A stretch of DNA of 64,000 nt from assembly GCA_046758905.1 (NCBI GenBank), contig JBHIBC010000006.1, positions 7,150 to 71,149 on the forward strand, read 5' to 3'. Position numbers and translations under genes: made by a program. Origin of the DNA: JBHIBC01 sp046758905. GTDB taxonomy: Bacteria; Acidobacteriota; Polarisedimenticolia; Gp22-AA2. Positions within the stretch are counted from its first letter, which is position 1. Every line of letters starts with the position of its first letter. Positions 18,063-27,815 of this stretch are shown here, piece by piece. The notes beneath the pieces are model-generated. The model was not told where the DNA came from, did not search any database, and worked only from the letters and a program-made list of their open reading frames with translations.

Positions 18063-19226
18063 TCAGTTCAGCCGGCGCCCGTCCGCGGGGTCGAAGAGGT
18101 GCAGGCGGGACCGGTCGAACCGCAGCCCGACCCGCTCCCCGACGGCGACGCGCAGATCCGGAGGGGCGATGCACCTCAGGCGCGGCGGACCCCCGCCGGC
18201 CTCCGGCGCGACGTGCACCAGGGTCTCGCTGCCGAGCGGCTCGATCACGTCCACTCGGCCCACCGCGTCGGCCTCCTCTCCGGACGGCTCGACGATCCGC
18301 ACGTCGTGCGGCCGGATGCCGAGCGTGACCTCCCGGCCCTCCGCCAGGGATCCGCGCGGCGTTCCTCCGCCGCCCCTCGGGCCCGCGGGGCTCCCCATCA
18401 CGGCGCCGGACGGATCGCGTCCCCTCTCGATCTCGAGGTCCCGGCCCCCGCACTCCGGCCGGACCCGCCCGCCCCCCGGGGAGCGGATCGACCCCCTCAG
18501 CAGGTTCATCGAGGGAGCCCCGATGAACGTCCCGACGAACTCCGTCGCCGGCTCGCGGTAGACCTCCATCGGCGGGCCGACCTGCTCGACCGCGCCCGCC
18601 CGCATGACCGCCAGCCGGTCGGCGAGCGTCAGCGCCTCCTCCTGGTCGTGGGTCACGTAGAGCATGGTCGCGCTCAGCCGCCCGTGCAGCCGCTTGAGCT
18701 CGGCGCGCATCTGCAGGCGGAGGTGGGCGTCCAGGTTCGACAGCGGCTCGTCGAGCAGGAACGCCCGCGGCTCCCGCGCGATAGCGCGGCCGAGCGCCAC
18801 GCGCTGCCGCTGGCCGCCGGAGAGCTGCGCGGGCCTGCGGTCCAACAGCGACGCGAGGCCTAGCGCCCGCGCGACCCGGGCGACACGCTCCGCGATCTCG
18901 GCGCGCCGCACGCCGTGCATCCTCAGCCCGAACTCCAGGTTCCGGCGGACGGTCTTGTGCGGGTAGAGGGCGTAGCTTTGGAACACCATCGCCAGGTCCC
19001 GGTCCTGCGGCGGCAGCGCGGTCACGTCCCGGCCGCCGATCAGCACCCGTCCGCGCTCGGGCGTCTCGAGCCCGGCCACCAGACGCAGCACGGTGCTCTT
19101 GCCGCACCCCGAGGGCCCGACCAGAACGACCAGCTCGCCGTCGCGCACCTCAAGGTCGACGTCCCGCACCGCCTCCACGCCTGCGCCGTACGTCTTGCCG
19201 ACCGCATCGAGCCTTATGGACGCCAT
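18063..19226 (-). CDS. Sugar ABC importer ATPase (MalK/UgpC type)
   Basis: A 387-residue ATPase that would energise carbohydrate uptake. Walker A GPSGCGKST, Q-loop FQSYALYPH, signature [14 protein letters not shown], Walker B FLLDEPLSNLD and the switch His in YVTHDQEEA are all intact. A C-terminal TOBE/OB region (about 235-387), typical of MalK/UgpC proteins, follows, including GIRPHDVRI. It is the promoter-distal gene of a minus-strand operon with two permeases and a lipoprotein binding protein. The ATPase start lies only three bases after the permease stop. Substrate is not identifiable but is likely a di- or oligosaccharide or glycerol phosphate derivative. Confidence 0.93.
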   Translation of the reverse strand: MASIRLDAVGKTYGAGVEAVRDVDLEVRDGELVVLVGPSGCGKSTVLRLVAGLETPERGRVLIGGRDVTALPPQDRDLAMVFQSYALYPHKTVRRNLEFGLRMHGVRRAEIAERVARVARALGLASLLDRRPAQLSGGQRQRVALGRAIAREPRAFLLDEPLSNLDAHLRLQMRAELKRLHGRLSATMLYVTHDQEEALTLADRLAVMRAGAVEQVGPPMEVYREPATEFVGTFIGAPSMNLLRGSIRSPGGGRVRPECGGRDLEIERGRDPSGAVMGSPAGPRGGGGTPRGSLAEGREVTLGIRPHDVRIVEPSGEEADAVGRVDVIEPLGSETLVHVAPEAGGGPPRLRCIAPPDLRVAVGERVGLRFDRSRLHLFDPADGRRLN

Positions 19227-19229
19227 CGC

Positions 19230-20051
19230 CTAGCCCCTGACCGCCCCCGACGTCAGCCCCTGGACGATGCGCCGCTGGAACAGGAAGACCAGGGCGGCCA
19301 CCGGAGCGCTCGCCACCACGGCCGCCGCCAGGATCTCACCCCACGGCACCCGGTACTGGCCGCGGAACAGCGCCACCGCGACCGGCACCGTCTGCCGCTC
19401 GGGCCCGAGGGTGAACGACATCGCGAACAGGAACTCGTTCCAGCAGTAGATGAAGGTCAGGATCGCAGTGGTCGCCAGGCCGGGAAGCGCCAGCGGCAGG
19501 ACCACGTGCCAGAAGACCTCGAGCCGAGTGGCGCCGTCGACGAGGGCCGCCTCCTCGATCTCGGGCGGGAGCTGGCGGAAGTAGCCGACCAGAAGCCACA
19601 CGGTCAGGGGCAGCGCGAAGGTCAGGTACGGGAGGACCAGCCCCGGGTAGGTGTTGATGAGCCGCAGGCCCCTGAGCAGGAGGTACAGGGGCGGCACGAT
19701 GGCGATCTGCGGGAACATGCTGACCGCCAGGATCGACCCGAGGACCAGAGCCCTGCCGCGGAAGCGGAGCCGGGCCAGCGCGTAGGCGCAGATCGATCCC
19801 AGGCCGACGCACAGGGCGGTGGTGGCGCCCGCGACCACCAGGGAGTTCCGGATCGGGATCCAGAAGCGCCGCTGCTCGAACAGGGCGCGGTAGTGCTCCA
19901 GCACCGGGGCGCGCGAGGGCGGCGACGGGGAGCCGAACAGGCGCTCCTCGGGGGTCAACGAGGCGACGGCCGCCCAGAGGGTCGGCAGCACGATCGCGAC
20001 CAGGAGCGCCGCCGCTCCGGCCCGGGCCAGCGCGCGCCCCGCCCGGCTCAC
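19230..20051 (-). CDS. Sugar ABC importer permease (MalG type)
   Basis: A 273-residue inner-membrane permease with about six hydrophobic helices. The cytoplasmic EAA loop that contacts the ATPase is clear: EEAALVDGATRLEVF followed by VVLPLALPG. I start it at the GTG at 20051, which overlaps the stop of the upstream permease in GTGA. Much longer in-frame extensions upstream are not family-like. It pairs with the MalF-type permease next door to form the translocation channel of a carbohydrate importer. Confidence 0.9.
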   Translation of the reverse strand: MSRAGRALARAGAAALLVAIVLPTLWAAVASLTPEERLFGSPSPPSRAPVLEHYRALFEQRRFWIPIRNSLVVAGATTALCVGLGSICAYALARLRFRGRALVLGSILAVSMFPQIAIVPPLYLLLRGLRLINTYPGLVLPYLTFALPLTVWLLVGYFRQLPPEIEEAALVDGATRLEVFWHVVLPLALPGLATTAILTFIYCWNEFLFAMSFTLGPERQTVPVAVALFRGQYRVPWGEILAAAVVASAPVAALVFLFQRRIVQGLTSGAVRG

Positions 20052-20980
20052 CGCGCGGCCCCCGTGATCTCCCGCCCGAGCAGGCGGACGTACAGGACCG
20101 CGAGGATCAGGCTCACCCCGAACAGGATCCAGGTCAGCGCCGAGCCGAAACCGAACCTCAGATTCTGCAGGAGCGACTGGAACGCGTACAGCGCCAGCGG
20201 CTCGGTGGCGGTCCCCGGCCCGCCGCCCGACAGCACGTACACCAGATCGAACACGCGCAGGGCGTCGAGGGTGCGGAAGATGAGCGCCACCAGCAGCGCG
20301 GGGCGCAGGTGCGGCAGCGTGACGTGAGCGAACTGCCGGATGGGGCCAGCGCCGTCGATCCGCGACGCCTCGTACAGCGCCGGGTCGATCGCCTGCAGCC
20401 CGGCCAGGAGGAGCAGCGCCACGAACGGCGTCGTCTTCCAGACGTCCGCCAGGACGATCGGCACCCAGGCGGCCGTGGCGTGGGCCAGCCACGCGAACGG
20501 CTCCTCCAGGATCCCGACCCCCATCAGGGCCCGGTTGACGAGGCCGGCCCGGGCGTCGAACAGGAACCTCCACACCAGGGCCGCCACGACGGTCGGCAGC
20601 GCCCACGGGAGGAGCGCCGCCGAGCGCAGCAGGCCGCGCCCCCGGCGGATGCCGTGCAGCGCCAGCGCCAGCCCGGTCCCCAGGAGGATCTCCAGGGTCA
20701 CGCTCGCGAGGGTGAAGAACAGGGTGTGCCCCAGCGCCGCGAGGAAGCGCTCGTCCCGCGCCACGGCGACGAAGTGCCGGAGTCCGACGAACGGCCGCCC
20801 GCGCCACGGCATCCGGAGGTCGTGCAGGTGCAGCGACTCCCACAGGGTCCACAGCAGCGGCGCCAGCGCGACCAGGGCGATCGCGCCGAGCGCGGGCGCG
20901 ACCAGCGCCCACGCCAGACGCGCCTCCCCCGTCGAGCCTCGCCGGCGGCCCGGGTCGGGGCTATCGGGCCGGGTGCGCAA
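20048..20980 (-). CDS. Sugar ABC importer permease (MalF type)
   Basis: A 310-residue inner-membrane protein with six to seven predicted helices. The EAA loop reads YEASRIDGAGPIRQFAHVTLP, characteristic of MalF/UgpA-like permeases. It starts with TTG at 20980, inside the last 20 bases of the binding-protein gene, so the two are probably coupled. Downstream it overlaps the MalG-type gene by four bases. Together with the ATPase at 18063-19226 it completes a CUT1-type sugar importer. Confidence 0.9.
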   Translation of the reverse strand: MRTRPDSPDPGRRRGSTGEARLAWALVAPALGAIALVALAPLLWTLWESLHLHDLRMPWRGRPFVGLRHFVAVARDERFLAALGHTLFFTLASVTLEILLGTGLALALHGIRRGRGLLRSAALLPWALPTVVAALVWRFLFDARAGLVNRALMGVGILEEPFAWLAHATAAWVPIVLADVWKTTPFVALLLLAGLQAIDPALYEASRIDGAGPIRQFAHVTLPHLRPALLVALIFRTLDALRVFDLVYVLSGGGPGTATEPLALYAFQSLLQNLRFGFGSALTWILFGVSLILAVLYVRLLGREITGAAR

Positions 20981-22256
20981 AGCTCAGACCCGTCTCGTGC
21001 AGGAGGTCCCCGATCTCGCGCGCCGCGGAGCGCAGCGCCTCCGCGGGCGACTCCTGCCGCGTCAGAGCCCGGTGAATCCGGATCTGCAGCAGCTCGGAGA
21101 GCTGGGTGTAGACCGGCGTCAGCGGCCGCGGCGTGGCGCCGAGCACGATCCGCCTGAGCGCCCCGGGGGGCACCGCGACGGCGCGCGCCAGCTCGGGGCT
21201 GTCGTACAGCGACGGCCGTGCCGGGTACTGCCCGGCCGCCCGGGCCCTCTCGAGCATCTGCTCGGGCCGGGTCAGGTACTCGATGACCGCCCAGGCCTGC
21301 TCGGGACGGTCGCTGTTGGCGTTGATCGCGAGCTGCTGCCCTCCCAGCGTCGCGGTCGGCGCGCCGCCGGGTTGCGCCGGCATCGGCGCCACGCCGAACC
21401 GCCCCGCCACCGCCGAGCGTTCCGGGTCCTGCAGCAGGGCGTACGCGTAAGGCCAGTTGCGCATGAGGGCCGCCTCCCCGTTCTGGAATGCCAGCCGGGT
21501 CTGCTCCTCCTGCCAGGTCAGCACCGCGCGCGGCACGACCCGGTCCCGGTAGATGGCGTCGCGCATGAACTCGAGGGCCCGAACCGCAGCCGGAGCGTCC
21601 ACCTCCGGGAGCCCGTCGTCGTCCAGGATGCGTCCCCCGAACCCGCCCAGGTGCTCGAGGAAGGCGCACACCAGACCTTCGTAGCGGGCCCCCTGCCAGA
21701 CGAACCCGTACGGGATCCCGCCCCGCTCCCTCGCCGCCGCGGCGAGCGCGAGCAGCTCGTCGAAGGAGTCCGGAGGCGCCCGCATCAGGTCGGTGCGCCA
21801 GTAGAGCATCCCCACGTCGACGTACCAGGGCAGGGCGTACAGGCTCCCGCGCCAGCGGTTCGCCCGCACCGCGGCCGCGAGAAACTCGTCGGCGGGCGGG
21901 GAGAAGCGCTCGAGCGACAGCAGCCACCCGGCGGCCGCGAACTCCGGCGTCCAGACCACGTCGAGCTGCAGGATGTCGGGATCCGGCGCGCGGGCGTTCA
22001 GCCACTGCACGTAGAGCTGGTGCCGCCGGTCGGCGGCGTCGGGGGTGGGACGGGTCTCCACCCGGATCCCCGGATGGGCGTCCATGAAGCGCCGCAGCTG
22101 GCTCCGCAGGACCTCGGCCTCGGCGCCCACGGCGCTGCCCGGGAAGGTCACCACCGCCGCTCCCCCGGGATCCCGCCGGCAGGCCGCGAACCCCGCGGCC
22201 GCGAGGAGCAGGGCCGCGAGCGGCCGCAGACGCGGCCGGCGGCGGGCCGGTGACAT
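20961..22256 (-). CDS. Extracellular solute-binding lipoprotein of the sugar importer
   Basis: A 431-residue type-1 sugar-binding protein. A basic N-terminus and hydrophobic stretch end in AAGFAAC, a plausible lipobox whose Cys would be lipidated to anchor it on the periplasmic face. The pattern LQLDVVWTPEFAAAGWL near 100 and the aromatic-rich GSLYALPWYVDVGMLYWR near 140 are typical of trehalose/maltose-binding proteins. I use the ATG at 22256; a GTG at 22283 would add nine residues. It is the first gene of the importer operon. The ligand is probably a di- or oligosaccharide, judged from family alone. Confidence 0.88.
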   Translation of the reverse strand: MSPARRRPRLRPLAALLLAAAGFAACRRDPGGAAVVTFPGSAVGAEAEVLRSQLRRFMDAHPGIRVETRPTPDAADRRHQLYVQWLNARAPDPDILQLDVVWTPEFAAAGWLLSLERFSPPADEFLAAAVRANRWRGSLYALPWYVDVGMLYWRTDLMRAPPDSFDELLALAAAARERGGIPYGFVWQGARYEGLVCAFLEHLGGFGGRILDDDGLPEVDAPAAVRALEFMRDAIYRDRVVPRAVLTWQEEQTRLAFQNGEAALMRNWPYAYALLQDPERSAVAGRFGVAPMPAQPGGAPTATLGGQQLAINANSDRPEQAWAVIEYLTRPEQMLERARAAGQYPARPSLYDSPELARAVAVPPGALRRIVLGATPRPLTPVYTQLSELLQIRIHRALTRQESPAEALRSAAREIGDLLHETGLSFAHPAR

Positions 22257-22340
22257 CCGCGCGCGCACCCGTGCAGTGTACACTCGAAGCGCCGCCGTGG
22301 CCCGCCGGGATCCGGCTGGCCGTGGCCCCGGAGGGCGGGC

Positions 22341-23546
22341 TCACTCGGCCCGCAGGGCCTCCACCGGATCGAGGGCCGCCGCTCGCCGCGCCGGCAGCGC
22401 TCCGCTCAGGAGCCCGACCGCGAACGACAGGACCAGCGCGCCGACCGCGTACGCCAGCGGGGTGCGCACCGGCAGCCCCGGGAGCAGCAGGTGGAGCAGC
22501 CGCGCGATGCCGATCCCGCCGAGGATGCCGACCGCACCCCCGACGCCCGCCAGCAGGGCGGCCTGCAGGAGGAAGAAGCCCAGAACCTGTCGCGGCCTCG
22601 CCCCCAGGGCGCGCATCAGGCCGATCTCCGCCACGCTCTCGTTCACCGAGATCCACATCATGGTGAGGATGCCGATGGCGCCGACCACCAGCGATATCCC
22701 CCCGATGGCGCCGACGGCGATGGTCACATACCCCAGGATCTCGTCCAGCACCGAGAGCATCGACTCCTGCGTGGTGATCGTGAAGTCCTCCTCGCCGCCG
22801 TGGCGGTCGAGCATCACCCGGCGGATCGCCCGCACCACCTCGCGGGTCATCCGCGCGTGACGGTAGGTCACGTCGATCTCGAGCAGGTCGTCGCGGTTGA
22901 ACAGCCGCAGGGCGGCGGCGACCGGCACGAAGACCGTGTCGTCCAGATCGATGCTGAGGAAGCGGCCCTTCGGCTCCATCACGCCGATGACGCGGAAGGG
23001 CCGCCCGCCGATCCGCACCCGCTCGCCCAGGGGATTGGCCTCCCCGAAGATCTCGCGCTTCAGCCGGGTGCCGAGGACGGCCACGGAGGCGCCGTGACGC
23101 GGGTCGCCGCCCGGCAGGAAGCGTCCCTGGCGGACGCCGAACTTCCAGACGCGGGGCCCCTCGGAGGTGACCCCGTAGACGAAGACGCGGCGGCCGCGCT
23201 CGCCATGCTCGACGCGGGCGTTGCCGAAGGCGACCGGCAGCGCGGCGTCGACCTCCGGCAGCCGCCTCAGCGCCTCCGCGTCCTCGATCGTCAGCTTGCG
23301 GATCGTCCCGGCCATGGCCGCGGGCGACCCGCCCGTGGTGGTCGCCCTGCCCGGGTTGATGGCGATGAGGTTGGTCCCGAACTGCGTGAACTCGCTGAGG
23401 ACGAAGGAGCGCACGCCCTCGCCGATCGAGGTCAGCAGGATGACGGAGGTGATGCCGATGGCGATGCCGAGGACGGTCAGCGCCGACCGGAGCCGGTGCC
23501 CCGCCACCGCGCCCCACGACAGCCTCATGACGTCCGCCCCGCGCAC
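22341..23546 (-). CDS. MacB/FtsX-type ABC transporter permease (copy 2)
   Basis: A 401-residue permease: an N-terminal helix (SALTVLGIAIGITSV), a large periplasmic MacB-PCD-like domain (about 45-270) and three C-terminal helices ending in the FtsX core (PARRAAALDPVEALRAE). It is a paralogue of the neighbouring permease and, with the GTG at 23546, exactly the same length. An ATG six codons inside (23528) is the alternative; the paralogue's N-terminal pattern favours the GTG. Such proteins form mechanotransmission exporters for peptides, lipoproteins or antibiotics. The seven-base gap from the other permease suggests both act with the single ATPase as a heterodimer. Confidence 0.88.
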   Translation of the reverse strand: MRGADVMRLSWGAVAGHRLRSALTVLGIAIGITSVILLTSIGEGVRSFVLSEFTQFGTNLIAINPGRATTTGGSPAAMAGTIRKLTIEDAEALRRLPEVDAALPVAFGNARVEHGERGRRVFVYGVTSEGPRVWKFGVRQGRFLPGGDPRHGASVAVLGTRLKREIFGEANPLGERVRIGGRPFRVIGVMEPKGRFLSIDLDDTVFVPVAAALRLFNRDDLLEIDVTYRHARMTREVVRAIRRVMLDRHGGEEDFTITTQESMLSVLDEILGYVTIAVGAIGGISLVVGAIGILTMMWISVNESVAEIGLMRALGARPRQVLGFFLLQAALLAGVGGAVGILGGIGIARLLHLLLPGLPVRTPLAYAVGALVLSFAVGLLSGALPARRAAALDPVEALRAE

Positions 23547-23552
23547 GGCCGC

Positions 23553-24758
23553 CTACGCTCCGGCCAGCGCAGCCACCGGGTCGAGCCGGGCGGCCCGCCG
23601 GGCCGGCATGATCCCGAACAGCACGCCGGCCCCCAGCGAGACCAGCAGCGCGGCGGCGGCGGCCCAGGCCGGCGGCTCCGTCGGGAGGGCCGGGTAGCGC
23701 AGCGAGAGCAGGCCCGCCCCGCCGTATCCGGCGGCCAGCCCCAGCGCGCCGCCGGCGGCCGACAGCAGCGCCGCCTCCACCAGGAAGATCGCCAGGATGG
23801 CGCGCGGCGTGGCGCCGAGCGCCCTGAGCAGGCCGATCTCCCGCGTCCGCTCCGACACCACCACCAGCATCACGTTCATGATCCCGATGCCGGCGACCGA
23901 CAGCGAGATGGCCGCGATCCCGGCCAGCGCCAGCGTCAGGGCCGCCAGGATGCGGGTGAAGGCTGAGAGGACGGCATCCTGGGTCAGCACGGTCACGTCC
24001 CGCGCCCCGTCGTGCCGTTCGCGCAGCACCTCGAGGACGTCCTCGCGCGCCGCCTCGATCTCCGAGTGCGCCCCGACCTCGATCAGCACCCGGAACAGCG
24101 AGCTCTGGTTGAACAGCCGCAGCCCGCTGGCCACCGGGACGATCACCACGTCGTCCATGTCGATGCCGAGCGATTCCCCCTTGGAGGCCAGAACGCCGAT
24201 CACCCGGAAGCGTCGGTCGCCGATCCGGATCGGCCGGCCCAGCGGGCTGGCCGATCCGAACAGCTCCCGCTGCACGGTGCGCCCGATCACCGCCACCGGC
24301 GCCGCCCGGCCGGGGTCGATCGCCGGGAGGAACCGCCCGGCGGCCACCTCGAGGTGCCGCACCCGCAGCAGCTCCGAGGTGCTGCCCAGGACGGTGACGT
24401 CGCGCCTCCGGTCGCCGTGCCCCACGCGCGCCGATCCGACCGCCAGCGGCGCCAGCCGCCGCACGCGCGGGCAGGCGCGCCGGATCGACTCCACGTCTTC
24501 GAGGGTCAGGTCGCGCGCCACCCCGCCGATCAGCGGCCAGTTGCCGGTGGTCTCCGTCCTGCCGGGGATCACGATCAGCAGGTTGCTGCCGAGCGCCGCG
24601 AACTGCTTCGTGACGTACAGGCGCGCCCCCTGCCCGACGGCGGTCAGGAGGACGACCGCGGTCACGCCGATCGCCACGCCGAGCAGGGTCAGCCCCGATC
24701 GCAGGCGATGGCCGCGCAGAGCGCCGAGCGCGAACCGCACCAGATCGACCCCGCTCAC
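23553..24758 (-). CDS. MacB/FtsX-type ABC transporter permease (copy 1)
   Basis: A 401-residue permease starting at a GTG with GGGAGG seven bases upstream. The topology matches its tandem paralogue: one N-terminal helix ([15 protein letters not shown]), a periplasmic domain, then three C-terminal helices ending [16 protein letters not shown]. It starts 13 bases after the ATPase stop. With the HlyD-type adaptor and ATPase upstream it makes a MacAB-like export system; an outer-membrane TolC is not encoded nearby. Confidence 0.9.
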   Translation of the reverse strand: MSGVDLVRFALGALRGHRLRSGLTLLGVAIGVTAVVLLTAVGQGARLYVTKQFAALGSNLLIVIPGRTETTGNWPLIGGVARDLTLEDVESIRRACPRVRRLAPLAVGSARVGHGDRRRDVTVLGSTSELLRVRHLEVAAGRFLPAIDPGRAAPVAVIGRTVQRELFGSASPLGRPIRIGDRRFRVIGVLASKGESLGIDMDDVVIVPVASGLRLFNQSSLFRVLIEVGAHSEIEAAREDVLEVLRERHDGARDVTVLTQDAVLSAFTRILAALTLALAGIAAISLSVAGIGIMNVMLVVVSERTREIGLLRALGATPRAILAIFLVEAALLSAAGGALGLAAGYGGAGLLSLRYPALPTEPPAWAAAAALLVSLGAGVLFGIMPARRAARLDPVAALAGA

Positions 24759-24771
24759 CGGCGGCCTCCCC

Positions 24772-25449
24772 TCAGCCCGGCCGGCCGTTCGAGACGATCC
24801 GGCCGTCGTCGAGACGCACGACCCGCCGGGCACGGCCCCCGATCTGCGGGTCGTGCGTCACCACCACCAGGGTCAGGCCCCCGCGGTTCATGGACTCGAG
24901 GAGCTCGATGATCTCCCGCCCGGATCTCCGGTCGAGGTTGCCGGTCGGCTCGTCCGCGAGCAGGATGTCCGGGCTCATCACCGTGGCCCGGGCGATCGCC
25001 ACCCGTTGCCGCTGGCCGCCCGACAGCTGGTCGGGGCGGTGGCCCGCGCGGTCGGAGAGCCCGACGTGCCGCAGCGCCTCGTCCACGGCCCGCTTCCGCC
25101 GGGCCGGCGGCAGGCCGGCCAGCACCATCGGTAATTCGACGTTCCCGGCGGCGGTCAACCGCGGCACCAGGTGGAAGAACTGGAAGACGAACCCGATCCG
25201 GCGGCTGCGGACCTCCGAGAGATCCCTCTCCGGCAGGCTCCCGACCTCCCGCCCCCCGAGCCGGTACGAGCCGGAGGTCGGCCGGTCCAGGCAGCCGAGG
25301 AGGTGCAGGAGGGTCGACTTCCCCGACCCGGAGGGCCCCATGATCGCCAGGTAGTCGCCCTCCGGGATCGACAGGTCGATCCCGTCGAGCGCGCGGACGA
25401 TCTGATCCCCGACGCGGTAGTGACGGCTGACGCCCCGCAGCTCGATCAT
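24772..25449 (-). CDS. MacB/LolD-type ABC transporter ATPase
   Basis: A 225-residue stand-alone ATPase. Walker [11 protein letters not shown]-loop [11 protein letters not shown], signature [14 protein letters not shown], Walker [13 protein letters not shown] and switch His (VVVTHDP) are intact. The start ATG overlaps the stop of the adaptor gene by four bases (ATGA). It resembles ATPases that power FtsX-fold permeases, including LolD and the ATPase domain of MacB. It should drive the two permeases downstream. Confidence 0.93.
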   Translation of the reverse strand: MIELRGVSRHYRVGDQIVRALDGIDLSIPEGDYLAIMGPSGSGKSTLLHLLGCLDRPTSGSYRLGGREVGSLPERDLSEVRSRRIGFVFQFFHLVPRLTAAGNVELPMVLAGLPPARRKRAVDEALRHVGLSDRAGHRPDQLSGGQRQRVAIARATVMSPDILLADEPTGNLDRRSGREIIELLESMNRGGLTLVVVTHDPQIGGRARRVVRLDDGRIVSNGRPG

Positions 25450-26606
25450 CGACGAGGATGCCCGTCTCCGTCCTGGACCACGGCGCGCGCCCCCTCCCTC
25501 ACCTCGGCGCGGTCGAGGGAGACGACCACGCGCTCGCCGGGCCGGAGCCCCTCCCGGATCTCCACGAACTCCCAGTTGCGCAGACCGGTCACGACCGTCC
25601 GGCCCTCGAGGCGCCCCCCGTTGTAGACCAGGACCCGCTCTCCCTCCAGGAGGGCGTACGCGGGGATGCGGAGCACGCCCTCCGCCTTCCTGAGGATGAT
25701 CTCCACGTCGGCCGAGGTGCCGGGGAGCAGACGGCGGGCGATCTCCCGGTCCGCGAAGTCGACCTCCACCTCGAGGGTCCGGTTCTGCTCCTCGATGTCC
25801 CGCACGTAGGGCGCCACCCGCGTCACCCGTCCCTCGAACGACTCGCCCGGATACGGGTCGAGGGTGACGCGCGCGGGGAGGTCCGGGGCGACGCGCCCGG
25901 CATCCACCTCGTCGAGCGGCGCGCTGATGTAGATCGACGTCGGGTCGATGATGTCGTACGCGGGGGGGATCGGCACGGCCGGAGGGGAGGGCGAGACCCA
26001 CTCGCCGATCTCCGCGTCCAGCTCGGCGACGACCCCGTCGAACGGGGCGCGCAGCACCGTCTTGTTCAGGTTGGCGCGCGCGAGGGAAACCGCCGCCCGG
26101 GCGCTGTCCACCGCCGCCCGGGCCGCCTCGCAGCGGGCTCGGGCGGCGTCGCGCTCGCTCTCCAGCCGGTCGAGCAGCTCCGGCGAAACGATCCGCCGGT
26201 CCTGCAGGTCGAGGTTGCGCTTGAGATCGCGCTCCGCCAGCTCGGCGTTGAGGCAGGCCTCCGTGGCCCGGGACCTGGCGGTGACCACCTCCCGCTCCGC
26301 CAGCCGGAGCGAGGCGCGCAGATCCTCGTCGTTCAGGCGGAGCAGGACCTCCCCCTTACGCACCCTCGATCCGGGACGCGCGCCGATGTAGGCGACCCGG
26401 CCGCCGATCTCCGGGCTGATCCTCGACCGGCGCCGCGCCTTGACCGTGCCCGCCTTGCTGTTGGTGACGATCTCCTCCACGGCCCCGAGCTGCGCGGCGA
26501 ACACCCGCACCGGGACCGGGCGGTCCCGGAGCCACGCGAACCAGATCAGCGATGCTGCCGCCGCGGCGGCCGCCGCCCACGCGGCGGGCCTGAGCCACCT
26601 CCTCAT
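25446..26606 (-). CDS. HlyD/MacA-type periplasmic adaptor protein
   Basis: A 386-residue membrane-fusion protein. A single N-terminal helix (Ala-rich, residues about 8-24) anchors it in the inner membrane. Lipoyl half-motifs (GGRVAYIGARPGSRVRKGEVL, and LRAPFDGVVAEL) flank a long alpha-helical hairpin (about 90-180), followed by beta-barrel and membrane-proximal domains. The ATG at 26606 has GGAGGG at ideal spacing. It is the first gene of the exporter operon and probably links the permeases to an outer-membrane channel encoded elsewhere. Confidence 0.9.
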   Translation of the reverse strand: MRRWLRPAAWAAAAAAAASLIWFAWLRDRPVPVRVFAAQLGAVEEIVTNSKAGTVKARRRSRISPEIGGRVAYIGARPGSRVRKGEVLLRLNDEDLRASLRLAEREVVTARSRATEACLNAELAERDLKRNLDLQDRRIVSPELLDRLESERDAARARCEAARAAVDSARAAVSLARANLNKTVLRAPFDGVVAELDAEIGEWVSPSPPAVPIPPAYDIIDPTSIYISAPLDEVDAGRVAPDLPARVTLDPYPGESFEGRVTRVAPYVRDIEEQNRTLEVEVDFADREIARRLLPGTSADVEIILRKAEGVLRIPAYALLEGERVLVYNGGRLEGRTVVTGLRNWEFVEIREGLRPGERVVVSLDRAEVREGARAVVQDGDGHPRR

Positions 26607-26672
26607 CGTCCCTCCTCGCCATGACCATAACATGGACGTTCGCCCCGGCGGAGACGGCGGCGCTCGCGGCGT

Positions 26673-27815
26673 TCAGGGACGCTCGACTCCGTGGTCCGGG
26701 GCGGCGCCGTCGACCGCCGGCCGGTGGGCGCACCAGGGGTCGCTGGCCAGGAAGTCGCCGGTCAGGGCGAACGCCCGCGAGCGGGACCCGCCGCAGATGG
26801 CGTTGTACTCGCAGGCGCCGCAGACGCCCAGGAGCTCGCGAGGGGTGCGCAGCTTGCGGAACATCTCGTTGTCCCTGTAGATGGAAGCGAGGCTCGCGCC
26901 GCGCACGTTGCCGGCGCTGATCGGGAGGAAGCCGCTGGGGAAGACCTCCCCGGTGTGCGACACGAACAGGAAGCCGTTGCCGGCGTTGACCCCGCGCGGG
27001 GCCAGGCCGATGGAGCCGCCCGGCCCCTCGGTCCTGACGAGCTGCGCGGGAAGCGCCCCCGGACGTCGCGGGGCGCGGTCGCTCCCCTCCCGCTCCTCCT
27101 GCTGCGCCACGTACCGGCGGTAGTGCGGCGCCTCGGTCACCTTGATCAGGAACCGGGCCCGCTTCTGGGCCCGGTACAGGATCGCGAAGGCCTCCTCGCA
27201 CTGGGCGGCCGTCAGCCCCTGCAGGTCGCTCGCCCGCCCCATCGGCACCAGGAAGAACACCTCCCAGAAGACGACCATCAGCCGCTCGACCAGCCGGAGC
27301 ATCGTCTCCAGGTGCGGCAGCGACGCCGCGGTGATCGTCGTGTTGATCTGCAGCGGCAGGTCCCGGGCGTGGGCCCACTCGATCGCCCGCATCGTCCTGT
27401 CGAACGCCCCGGGGGCGCCCCGGAACTCGTCGTGCAGATCGGCGGTCGGGAAGTCGAGGCTCAGCGCCATCTGGCTCAGCCCGGCCTCCTTCAGCCTTCC
27501 GATCGCCCCTTCGGTCAGCAGCCCCGTGGCCGCCGGGATGGTGGCCATCCTCATCCCCAATCCCGCGCCGCAGCGGATCAGGTCGTACAGGTCCGGTCGC
27601 TTGAGAGGGTCGCCCCCGCTCAGGATGAAGATCGGCGTCCCCATGCCGGCCGCCTGGCGGAGCAGGTCCTCGCCCTCCCCGGTGCTCAGCTCCCGGGGGT
27701 GGCGGTGCGGCTCCGCGGAGGCCCGGCAATGGCGGCAGGTCAGGTCGCAGGCCTGGGTCGTCTCCCAGATGATCAGGAACGGCGTGCGGTCGTAGTCGAC
27801 GCGACGAGTCTTCAT
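26673..27815 (-). CDS. Radical SAM/SPASM-domain protein
   Basis: A 380-residue enzyme. The radical SAM 4Fe-4S motif CDLTCRHC supplies Cys23, Cys27 and Cys30; the SAM-binding GGDP motif follows (ILSGGDPLKRPDL). The C-terminal SPASM region has CGACEYNAICGG plus a later Cys in DPWCAH. The overall pattern resembles the TIGR04053 group and the haem-biosynthetic NirJ/AhbC/AhbD relatives. Family members modify peptides or porphyrin side chains. It is transcribed divergently from the multihaem cytochrome island, so a role in haem or cytochrome maturation is possible, but that is inference only. The start ATG at 27815 is chosen because upstream in-frame sequence is not family-like. Confidence 0.85.
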   Translation of the reverse strand: MKTRRVDYDRTPFLIIWETTQACDLTCRHCRASAEPHRHPRELSTGEGEDLLRQAAGMGTPIFILSGGDPLKRPDLYDLIRCGAGLGMRMATIPAATGLLTEGAIGRLKEAGLSQMALSLDFPTADLHDEFRGAPGAFDRTMRAIEWAHARDLPLQINTTITAASLPHLETMLRLVERLMVVFWEVFFLVPMGRASDLQGLTAAQCEEAFAILYRAQKRARFLIKVTEAPHYRRYVAQQEEREGSDRAPRRPGALPAQLVRTEGPGGSIGLAPRGVNAGNGFLFVSHTGEVFPSGFLPISAGNVRGASLASIYRDNEMFRKLRTPRELLGVCGACEYNAICGGSRSRAFALTGDFLASDPWCAHRPAVDGAAPDHGVERP

